From the NCBI GenBank assembly GCA_002369075.1, contig DFEG01000011.1, forward strand, positions 29,252 through 44,304: DNA of 15,053 nt, in the 5' to 3' direction. Below the pieces are notes generated by a model. The model made no database searches, was not told the DNA's origin, and saw only the letters and a program-made list of their open reading frames with translations. Source of the DNA: Bacteroidales bacterium UBA3808 (GTDB lineage: Bacteria; Bacteroidota; Bacteroidia; Bacteroidales; Paludibacteraceae). Shown piece by piece: positions 5,201-10,932 of the stretch (position 1 is the stretch's first letter; each line of letters begins with the position of its first letter). The position numbers and the translations under genes were made by a program.

Positions 5201-7868
5201 TACCTCCAATTACACGAATGGCAATTCCGGTAGAAGAAGTGGCATTTATCTGCTGATTCATAGCAAAGCAATTCTGAACAGTTGCATTTGTGCCATCATT
5301 ATATCCGACCATTCCTCCAGCTATTTTGGTAGAGGTTACATTGCCCTGTGCGTAACATTTAGAAACGGCACCATAATTATATCCCACTAATCCACCTCCA
5401 TTTTGCTCCGCAGTCACGGTAGATGTAGTATAGCAATTGGTAATTGTTTTGGCATCATTATTTACGCCTACTAATCCTCCAACCTTTGAACCCGTAGCTG
5501 CACATTGAGCAGTTCCAACAGAATAACATTCTGAGATATTGGCATAACTATTTCCTACTAATCCACCAACTATCGCGTTATTAGCTGTTGAAGTCACCTC
5601 TCCGTTGTACTTGGATTTTGTTATTTCTCCCGTTTTAGTCTCTCCTACAAGACCGCCCACAGGGGTTGTTCCACTGACATTTCCTTCAACCGAACAGTCA
5701 GTTATATTAGCATTTGCGCAACCTGCCAATCCTCCGGTATATGCAGAACCGGTAGTATTACCTATTACAGAGCAACTATCAATAGGAGTATTCCGAGCAT
5801 CACCAACCAAACCGCCGGAATAATCTCCTCCTTGAACATCCCCTATAATATGACAATTATGTATTGTGCCTTCGGATATTACTCCGACAAGTCCTCCTGA
5901 GTATTTTCCTCCTGAGAAAGAATTAATCTGCAGATTGATATTCTTCAAGGTCACACCTTGAGTACTTGCAATCAGACCACAGAACTGCTTGTCGCTATTT
6001 ACGCTAAGTCCGCTAATGGTAAAGTTACAACCATCAATGTTTGCATTTACAGCTTCTGATTGTCCTATAGGAATCCACGGATTGATAGATGACGCGTCAA
6101 TGTCGTTCATTACTTTATAATATCCGCTACCATTGACATTTGCTAACTCTACTGCATTGTGTATCAAATAAGGATTGCCCTCGGTACCATTACCCTGGTA
6201 TTGCACTCTCTCTGTTACTCTATATGAGAAACTTTTTCCATCCTCTGTCGCCATAGCGTATATGATACTTCCGGCTGATAAAGGCAATGTAGTAACCGAC
6301 CATGTGTTTCCATTACAAACCGTTTGGTAGGTGTCGGAACCGACCTGTACTTCTATCAGCGCACCATCGGTTCCTTTACCTGTGATGCTTGTTGCTCCTG
6401 CAAGAGGTTTATTAATCACAGGAGGAGCAGTCTGCCATTGGAAATAGGGGTAACTCTCTGTTTCTTGCTGCGCCCAGATAGAAGAAAAATCCCATCCAAT
6501 TCCTTGATAGCTTGCTTTGTATTTTAAGACCGAATTACCTGTACTTTGCCCATTTTGTAAATTATCCGTACAAGTCTGTTCGTTTCCATTAATGATTAAC
6601 TTTGTAGTAGTGAGGGCTTTATTAGTTTCCGAAGAGCCTATAGCACCTATTGTTGTGCCATTACTATTTATGCTACCATATATTCGCCCAACGGAATAAT
6701 CCCCTCTTATTACTTGGCATATAGAGATATTAGATTTAATATTAGCGCTCACCGATACTGATCCAATTATACCTCCCACGTTTGAAGCTCCTACGATGTA
6801 AGCGTTCGTGTAATTGCGATATGTAGTATTACTATAAGAAGAAGAAATTCCACCTGTAATACCAGCAATATTATCTTTGCCGTATATCTTTCCTACGAAA
6901 TAATTATTAGAGATTGAACAAGTAGTTTGTTCTACACTTCCTGCTATTCCTCCAACATTGCTACCTTCTGAATATATATCTCCCCCAACATAGCATTCGC
7001 TCATAGTAATAATCCCACTTGCTTTTCCAATCATACCACCCGTGTTATCTCCTGATGTATTTAGAAACACTATCGCTGATATCTTCGACATGTCCCCTTT
7101 AAAATCTCCATCACCAACACCACCTCCTACATAAGCCCGTCCTATTACTTTAACTTTTATACTACATAATGATAATGATAAAGAAGAATGACCACTTCCA
7201 AGTATTCCCCCCACGTAATCATTACCTTTAATTTCTCCATTCGCAGCAATATTTGTTATGGTACCACCAATAATTTTCCCTAGTAGCAAACCACAGTTAT
7301 CAGTTCCTTTAACATTACCTTCAATTTTTATAGTATTTATTGTAGGAGAAGCGCTTCCAGTTCCAGATAAGATGGCTGTATATTGTTTGCCTTTCACATT
7401 ACCTGTAATGGCGATATTGCTTACATTGCCGCCAGCCAACTTTCCGGTTAATACAGCAGAGTAATTTCCACCCTCCACTTCTGCTTCTTCAAAGGCTAAA
7501 CTTTTTAATGTAGCCCCATTAGTATAGGCAAAGAAACCTACATAATCAGTTGATGGTCTATTGATTGTTAGATGGGTAATCTTTTTCCCGTTTCCATCAA
7601 ATACACCTTTGAACGGCGTACTTGAGTTGCCAATAGGCAACCATCCTTGAGAAGGGTAATTGTCTGCGATAAACTCCTCCAAGTCGATGTCGGCCATCAT
7701 TTTGAAATAGACTCCCGTCTGATTTAAGTAGTTACGCACTTGATCCAATTGAATAGGATTAAAAATCAAATAAGGATCAGCGGCTGTTCCGCTACCCGAT
7801 CCGCTGAACTGAGCGAATGTTGTTGTGGCCATCATCGCCACTAACACGATAGTAAAAAATCGTTTCAT
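2220..7868 (-). CDS. Giant secreted GLUG / Listeria-Bacteroides repeat protein
   Basis: An 1882-residue exported protein, probably surface-bound or secreted; ligand unknown. A signal peptide covers residues 1-19 (MKRFFTIVLVAMMATTTFA). Block 1 (about 20-478) begins G-T-A-A-D-P-Y-L-I and consists of GLUG-type beta repeats such as V-G-G-I-x-G. An Ig-like segment (about 481-555, resembling the Big_6 type) links it to block 2 (about 558-962), which begins GTEGNPYLI and has many G-G-L-V-G motifs. Thirteen InlB-B / List_Bact_rpt units of 67-69 residues fill 967-1846. The last 36 residues end KVYILRGEKVYSITGQEVK, a tail that I infer acts as an export or anchoring signal. The ATG at 7866-7868 directly precedes the signal peptide. 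The gap to the upstream MBL gene is 31 bp, so co-transcription is possible. Confidence 0.92.
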   Translation of the reverse strand: MKRFFTIVLVAMMATTTFAQFSGSGSGTAADPYLIFNPIQLDQVRNYLNQTGVYFKMMADIDLEEFIADNYPSQGWLPIGNSSTPFKGVFDGNGKKITHLTINRPSTDYVGFFAYTNGATLKSLAFEEAEVEGGNYSAVLTGKLAGGNVSNIAITGNVKGKQYTAILSGTGSASPTINTIKIEGNVKGTDNCGLLLGKIIGGTITNIAANGEIKGNDYVGGILGSGHSSLSLSLCSIKVKVIGRAYVGGGVGDGDFKGDMSKISAIVFLNTSGDNTGGMIGKASGIITMSECYVGGDIYSEGSNVGGIAGSVEQTTCSISNNYFVGKIYGKDNIAGITGGISSSYSNTTYRNYTNAYIVGASNVGGIIGSVSVSANIKSNISICQVIRGDYSVGRIYGSINSNGTTIGAIGSSETNKALTTTKLIINGNEQTCTDNLQNGQSTGNSVLKYKASYQGIGWDFSSIWAQQETESYPYFQWQTAPPVINKPLAGATSITGKGTDGALIEVQVGSDTYQTVCNGNTWSVTTLPLSAGSIIYAMATEDGKSFSYRVTERVQYQGNGTEGNPYLIHNAVELANVNGSGYYKVMNDIDASSINPWIPIGQSEAVNANIDGCNFTISGLSVNSDKQFCGLIASTQGVTLKNINLQINSFSGGKYSGGLVGVISEGTIHNCHIIGDVQGGDYSGGLVGDARNTPIDSCSVIGNTTGSAYTGGLAGCANANITDCSVEGNVSGTTPVGGLVGETKTGEITKSKYNGEVTSTANNAIVGGLVGNSYANISECYSVGTAQCAATGSKVGGLVGVNNDAKTITNCYTTSTVTAEQNGGGLVGYNYGAVSKCYAQGNVTSTKIAGGMVGYNDGTNATVQNCFAMNQQINATSSTGIAIRVIGGIKNSAPTPEMNNYALKTMAVSVNGVPQTIYDDNLNGLAKTDVQLKQLATFSSSNWDMTNIWGIEETQTYPYLKCHTKFATITFQNYDGTVLQSNDVMLGITPAYTGETPAKAANVQYTYIFKGWKPAVVPASSDAIYTAEFDSVVNKYLITFRNDDGTILKSEEVEYGVMPIAPTDPTKESTAQYEYTFAGWTPAVAIVSQAATYTATYTSVLREYLVTFLNDDNTVISSKNYKYGETPVAPADPMKQNTAEYTYTFNGWDNAIAQVQGPQTYKATFTATKNSYTITWQDENGSLIDQEAVEYGVVPTHAEPTKENTAEYTYTFAGWTPAVVAVTGNATYKATFNATKNKYLIIFRDENGTELKSEEVEYGVMPIAPTDPTKESTAQYDYTFAGWTPAVAIVSQAATYTATYTSALREYLVTFLNEDNTVISSKNYKYGETPVAPADPIKQNTAEYTYTFNGWDNAIAQVQDPQTYKATFTAKKNSYTITWQNEDGSLIDQAIVEYGQIPAHANPVKQNTAEYTYTFAGWTPAVVAVTGDATYKATFTATKNSYTITWQDENGSLIDQTTVEYGQIPAHADPVKLNTAEYTYTFAGWTPTVAAVTGNATYKATFTATKNSYTITWQDENGSLIDQTTVEYGQIPAHADPVKLNTAEYTYTFAGWTPVVLAVTGNATYKATFTATKNSYTITWQNEDGSLIDQTTVEYGVVPTHTDPVKQNTAEYTYTFAGWTPTVLAVTGNATYRATFSATKNKYLITFRNDDGTVLKSEEVEYGMLPIAPATPTKESTAQYNYEFAGWSPSVTLVSQAATYTATYNSSVREYLVTFLNDDNSIISMQSCKYGSYPTIPSTPTKQATAEYTYTFTGWTPAVVAVTGDAIYKATFSSVVNVYTISVSAVNGQVIGGGEYQYGTTTDLTAIPNEGYVFDQWSDGVTDNPRTITVTGDAEYTALFTSTEGFENIYTSEPVQKVIIDQKVYILRGEKVYSITGQEVK
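2943..3746 (-). repeat. Run of four near-identical 201-bp D-type repeats
   Basis: Residues 1375-1642 are four consecutive SYTITW units of 67 residues. The second and third differ at only two residues (TVAAVTG against VVLAVTG), which points to recent tandem duplication. This is the most homogeneous part of the array and the most likely place for copy-number change between strains or for assembly collapse. Confidence 0.85.
3546..4763 (-). repeat. Two tandem 609-bp B-C-D triads
   Basis: Residues 1036-1238 (4155-4763) and 1239-1441 (3546-4154) are each one B, one C and one D unit, 203 codons long. The C units differ at only four residues and the B units at about seven. This shows a higher-order duplication of a three-unit block, separate from the later expansion of the D type. 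Confidence 0.8.
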
Positions 7869-7899
7869 AATTTAGTTATTTTGAATTGATATATGATGA

Positions 7900-8991
7900 T
7901 TAACTTAATATGTTTTGCTTGTGAATATTTATAGCACCATAGCAATCCGTTCTTAAGAAACATTTAGAAATGGAACTTAATTCCTCTTGCTTTATATTGT
8001 GAACTAAACTATGGCCTATAGAGGCAAGGGCATAGTCACATTTCAGCTGTTTCATTTTTTCATGCCAATGTGTACCGTGGTGAGGCGCAATAAGTATATC
8101 ATAATGTGTTTGCTTATTGGCATCTAATTCTTCACTTATTATTTTCAACTCTCTTGGCTCTAAATCTCCTAAGAATAATATATTATCTTCTTGTCTAAAC
8201 GCAATCGATAAATGATTGGCTGCTTTTCCGAATTTGTCGCTAGTTTCTTTAATTAATTGTTTATTATTATCTAATGGATTTTCTTCTTTTGAAAACTCGT
8301 AAAACTCCGGTATTATACGTCTCCATCTGTGTTCTATATCATAAATTGCATGTTTAAACAATTCTTCCCTTTCAACCTGAAATTGGTCTATTTCCCCTAA
8401 TCGGATTAATAAATTACGGATTTCGATGCTTATTATCTCTGTTTGTCTTAATAGAGGATTCTCCTGTGCAAGTTTTTCATATGCGTCTATTGCGGCGCGA
8501 ACATCTTTTATCGCATCTTTTTCTTCTATTTGCTTAGGAGGCCACATTACTTCATATCTTCTCTCTCCATATACGAAAGTATCACCCTTCGATACGAATT
8601 TAACTTTAAATTTCTTAGTGGAAGATGAGTATAATAATTTCAGAATATATTCAAGTATAGTTTTTCTTTCTGTATAGATAGCAAAAGAAAGTAAAGATGT
8701 TACAAACTTAGAGCTAATATCTTCATTGGTTGCGGGATCACATATTGTAGGTATTTGGGGTAAATATACATTTTTCAAGGCAAATTTTACTTTATGTTTT
8801 CCGATACCATTATAATGATCAAGGTGGTAATGAGAAAGCATAAAGGTATCCGTAACATAAGGTTTTGAATTACCAATATTAATCATTTTTCCGTCCATTG
8901 CTCCCATGTCAATCATAAACTGAAAGGAGGAGTCACGCCTGATTGCACAATTAAGCCCGCTACCTACATCATTCATAAAAAAGTTTTCCAT
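7900..8991 (-). CDS. Stand-alone ComEC-like MBL-fold hydrolase
   Basis: A 363-residue metallo-beta-lactamase-fold protein without a signal peptide. Metal motif 1 is S-H54-Y-H56-L-D58-H59-Y-N-G. Later come NHLSIAF (259-265), FLGDLE with Asp276 (273-278), APHHGTHW (302-309), ASIGHSLVHN (323-332) and R-T-D-x-Y-G-A-I-N-I-H near the end. The order and the closing R-T-D...G-A-I match the soluble C-terminal domain of the ComEC family, which acts on DNA or phosphodiesters in related proteins; the substrate here is unknown. A mostly helical, charged insert (about 150-255) separates the motifs. The gene is visibly richer in A+T than glgB or nagB, which suggests acquisition. The ATG at 8989-8991 is preceded by A/T-rich DNA; Met6 is an alternative start. 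Confidence 0.85.
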   Translation of the reverse strand: MENFFMNDVGSGLNCAIRRDSSFQFMIDMGAMDGKMINIGNSKPYVTDTFMLSHYHLDHYNGIGKHKVKFALKNVYLPQIPTICDPATNEDISSKFVTSLLSFAIYTERKTILEYILKLLYSSSTKKFKVKFVSKGDTFVYGERRYEVMWPPKQIEEKDAIKDVRAAIDAYEKLAQENPLLRQTEIISIEIRNLLIRLGEIDQFQVEREELFKHAIYDIEHRWRRIIPEFYEFSKEENPLDNNKQLIKETSDKFGKAANHLSIAFRQEDNILFLGDLEPRELKIISEELDANKQTHYDILIAPHHGTHWHEKMKQLKCDYALASIGHSLVHNIKQEELSSISKCFLRTDCYGAINIHKQNILS

Positions 8992-9345
8992 AATATCAAT
9001 ATTTTTAAATTATTCATATGCACATACAAAAAAGCGGGACTGCAATCTTGCTGTTCCGCTAACTGAGGCTCTGGTATTGCCTTTACATCCGAACAAACAA
9101 CACTGAAGCCCACGCCGTATGTACCGATGCGCGCACTATGCGCGTACATTAAATTACATACCAATGGGCATCTTAGTGCTGCAATGTTTTGGGTGATGAA
9201 TTTACCAGATTCCAGATAGCCAAAACAAAGCGCGTAAGACGCCTTTTTCAATATGTCCTGTATTTACCCCCCATCCCGAAAGACATATACCCTCGGCGTG
9301 AGCTAAATACTGCAAAACTTTCTTAGCCACAGGGGCACGATTCAT
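8973..9345 (-). pseudogene. Frameshifted small ORF / transcribed leader, function unknown
   Basis: Two overlapping minus-strand frames look like one broken gene. Frame 1 runs from the ATG at 9343-9345 (MNRAPVAKKVLQYLAHAEG...) to a stop at 9202. Frame 2 is open from 9251 to 8973 (KKASYALCFGYLESGKF...). The natural join is the A5 run at 9244-9248. Removing one A gives a continuous product of about 125 residues reading GHIEKASYALCF across the junction. I have a vague memory of similar short hypothetical proteins in other Bacteroidales but cannot verify it, and I see no domain. A promoter-like element ends only 10 bp before the ATG, so an untranslated RNA or MBL leader is possible. The frame-2 end overlaps the MBL start. 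Confidence 0.45.
9130..9144. repeat. Small GC-rich hairpin inside the broken ORF
   Basis: A six-base-pair perfect stem, cgcgca (9130-9135) and tgcgcg (9139-9144), with loop cta. It lies mid-way in the stretch between nagB and the MBL gene and could form in either a transcript or an mRNA leader. Confidence 0.4.
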
Positions 9346-9354
9346 TTTGCGCTG

Positions 9355-9385
9355 CAAATTTACACAAAAAAAATGACACTCGCAA
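9355..9385 (-). promoter_or_regulatory. Promoter-like element for the ORF/MBL transcript
   Basis: On the minus strand, TTGC (9385-9382), 19 bp, then TAAATTTG (9362-9355). The geometry equals that of the other promoters here, but the spacer carries eight T instead of eight A, and TTGC lies in the loop of the nagB terminator hairpin. If real, transcription begins near 9348, practically at the ATG of the broken ORF, and continues into the MBL gene. Confidence 0.5.
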
Positions 9386-9398
9386 ATAAAAGTGCCAT
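9366..9398 (-). terminator. Intrinsic terminator after nagB
   Basis: Read on the minus strand, ATGGCACT (9398-9391) pairs with AGTGTCAT (9380-9373) with one G-T pair, around a 10-nt loop, followed directly by T8. It lies about 30 bp past the nagB stop and closes the sugar-metabolism gene run. A T5 run follows on the plus strand too, so it could act both ways. Confidence 0.75.
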
Positions 9399-9426
9399 TT
9401 TTCTGAATTTTTGTATTTCGGGGGAT

Positions 9427-10236
9427 TTACAACAGCGTCTTAGGGTCGAGGTTGTTTTTCTCAATGTCCTTGAAGTACTTGAATGTACCGAGTTTCAGCT
9501 CCTCGCAGGCTGCCTCGTCACAGACGATGATGCCGTGTTGGTGCATCTGCAGGGCGGAAACAGTCCACATGTGGCTGATCGGCTCCTCGATGGCGTGTTG
9601 CAGGGCGCGGGCTTTGTTATGACCGTTGACCATGATCAGCACTTCTTTGGCGTCCATCACGGTACCTACACCTACGGTGAGGGCGGTCTTCGGCACTTTG
9701 TTCACGTCGTTCTCGAAGAAACGGCTGTTGGCGATGATCGTGTCGGTGGTCAGCTCTTTCTTACGCGTGCGGCTGGTCAGCGACGAACCCGGCTCGTTGA
9801 AGGCGATGTGACCGTCGGGACCGATGCCGCCGAGGAACAGATGGATACCGCCGATATTTTTGATTTTCTCCTCATAACGCGCACACTCGGCAGTGAGGTC
9901 AGGGGCGTTGCCGTTGAGGATATTCACATTCTCCTTGCGGATGTCTATGTGGCTGAAAAAATTGTTCCACATGAAGCTGTGGTAGCTCTCGGGATGTTCC
10001 TCCGGCAGGTTGACGTACTCGTCCATGTTGAAGGTCACTACATTGCGGAAGGACACCTTACCTGCTTTATTGAGTTTGATTAACTCACGGTACATACCCA
10101 GCGGCGAACTGCCGGTGGGAAGACCCAATACAAACGGTTTGCCCTCTTTGGGCTCGAACTCGTTGATTCGTTTTGCTACATAGTTCGCTGCCCACTCGCT
10201 CAGCAGGTCATACGAAGGTTCAATAATTACACGCAT
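9427..10236 (-). CDS. nagB: Glucosamine-6-phosphate deaminase
   Basis: Cytoplasmic enzyme converting glucosamine-6-phosphate to fructose-6-phosphate and ammonia, linking amino-sugar use to glycolysis. With the start at the ATG 10234-10236 (MRVIIEPSYD) it has 269 residues, close to the E. coli protein. Family motifs are LGLPTGSSPLGMY (37-49), FNMDEY (69-74), GGIGPDGHIAFNEPGSS (136-152) and VGVGTVMDA (188-196). Catalytic residues Asp72, Asp141, His143 and Glu148 fall at the same numbers as in E. coli NagB. An in-frame upstream ATG at 10287 would add 17 non-conserved residues and is rejected as the start. It is the last gene of the minus-strand run and is followed by a terminator. Confidence 0.96.
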   Translation of the reverse strand: MRVIIEPSYDLLSEWAANYVAKRINEFEPKEGKPFVLGLPTGSSPLGMYRELIKLNKAGKVSFRNVVTFNMDEYVNLPEEHPESYHSFMWNNFFSHIDIRKENVNILNGNAPDLTAECARYEEKIKNIGGIHLFLGGIGPDGHIAFNEPGSSLTSRTRKKELTTDTIIANSRFFENDVNKVPKTALTVGVGTVMDAKEVLIMVNGHNKARALQHAIEEPISHMWTVSALQMHQHGIIVCDEAACEELKLGTFKYFKDIEKNNLDPKTLL

Positions 10237-10290
10237 TGTTTTTAAAATTCTTAAATTGTAAATGTTTGAATATAAAAATATTGTCACCCT

Positions 10291-10324
10291 TGCCTGCCGG
10301 TAACTACTGCCTAACGGACAGGCA
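10291..10324. terminator. Possible terminator hairpin between the TlpA-like gene and nagB
   Basis: tgcctgccg (10291-10299) and cggacaggca (10315-10324) form an inverted repeat with one bulge, 10 bp past the TlpA-like stop. On the minus strand only a loose T-rich stretch (about 10270-10282) follows, so termination would be partial. The plus strand has a better T run but no gene to end. It could equally be an mRNA-stabilising palindrome. Confidence 0.4.
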
Positions 10325-10334
10325 CGGTTTGTTT

Positions 10335-10874
10335 TTATTCTGCTAACAGAATCTCCTGGATCTGCGGTTCCTCGAGGTTCACACCCACGATAGTACCGTC
10401 ACGGTCGATGAGCACGGTGTGAGGAATGAACTGCACGTTATAGATGTCGGAACACGGGTGTGCCTCGTCTTCGCGCATCTGCGGCCAGGGCATCTGCTCC
10501 TCGCTCAACGCGGCACGCCAAGCGGCTTCCTCCTGATCCACGGAGCAGCTGACGATCTCCAGTCTGCCCTCCGGCATGGAGTTGTACATTTCCTTGAGTA
10601 CGGGGATGAAACGACGGCAGGGACCGCACCACGAAGCCCAGAAATCAACGAGCACGTAGTCCGTCTGACCTACCAGTTCGCTCAACGCTAACTCTGCGCC
10701 CTCTGGTGTCACACCCATGATGTCCGTGAAGTACGCACCTTCGGTGATACCCATCGGCACGGCCACTTCCTCTACTACCACAACGGTATCCGTACTCTCG
10801 GCACTCTTACCGCCTTTCTTGCCGCAGCCGACCATCACGAGGATTGCTGCTAATAGATAAAGTATCTTTCTCAT
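10335..10874 (-). CDS. TlpA/ResA-like thiol-disulfide oxidoreductase lipoprotein
   Basis: A 179-residue periplasmic-side thioredoxin-fold lipoprotein. The signal segment MRKILYLLAAILVMVGC gives a lipobox ending at Cys17, after which comes a K/G/S/T-rich linker. The thioredoxin domain (about 45-179) has F-W-A-S-W-C83-G-P-C86 and the cis-proline loop F-I-P151-H-T, followed by V-L-I-D-x-D-G. Cys110 and Cys141 are additional cysteines. The TlpA/ResA/DsbE family reduces or exchanges disulfides in exported proteins; the partner is not evident. It is short of the DUF4369-containing TlpA proteins common in Bacteroidales and lacks that N-terminal domain. It lies 58 bp after glgB and 98 bp before nagB, probably co-transcribed. 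Confidence 0.9.
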   Translation of the reverse strand: MRKILYLLAAILVMVGCGKKGGKSAESTDTVVVVEEVAVPMGITEGAYFTDIMGVTPEGAELALSELVGQTDYVLVDFWASWCGPCRRFIPVLKEMYNSMPEGRLEIVSCSVDQEEAAWRAALSEEQMPWPQMREDEAHPCSDIYNVQFIPHTVLIDRDGTIVGVNLEEPQIQEILLAE

Positions 10875-10901
10875 TGTTCTTTATTGTTTATGCTCTCTTC
10901 T

Positions 10902-10931
10902 CTCCCCCTTTAGGGGGAGTTGGAGGGGGTC
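10902..10931. repeat. C/G-run hairpin between glgB and the TlpA-like gene
   Basis: ctccccc (10902-10908) pairs with gggggag (10913-10919) around the loop ttta, followed by ttggagggggtc, which carries a third G5 run. No T run follows on the minus strand, so it is unlikely to be a simple terminator for glgB. It looks like an intergenic palindromic element of the kind scattered through Bacteroidales genomes; I cannot check copy number here. Confidence 0.55.
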
Positions 10932-10932
10932 T

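Noticed and set aside
9001..9251. Remnant of a Fibrobacter major paralogous / SUMF1-like domain, because of Y-G-V-G-F-S-V-V
   Set aside because: Only a few residues agree and the usual Y-W-S-S/T and G-x-x-V-R-x-V pattern is incomplete; too weak to call.
9001..9345. tmRNA, RNase P RNA or another known structural RNA
   Set aside because: No tag-peptide frame, no conserved RNase P core and no tRNA-like ends could be found in the segment by eye.
9373..10083. A 236-codon plus-strand frame opposite nagB
   Set aside because: nagB is unmistakable, and this frame begins inside the terminator with no promoter.
10237..10287. Longer nagB start adding 17 residues
   Set aside because: The extra residues come from A+T-rich leader DNA, and the shorter start puts all catalytic residues at the E. 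coli numbers.
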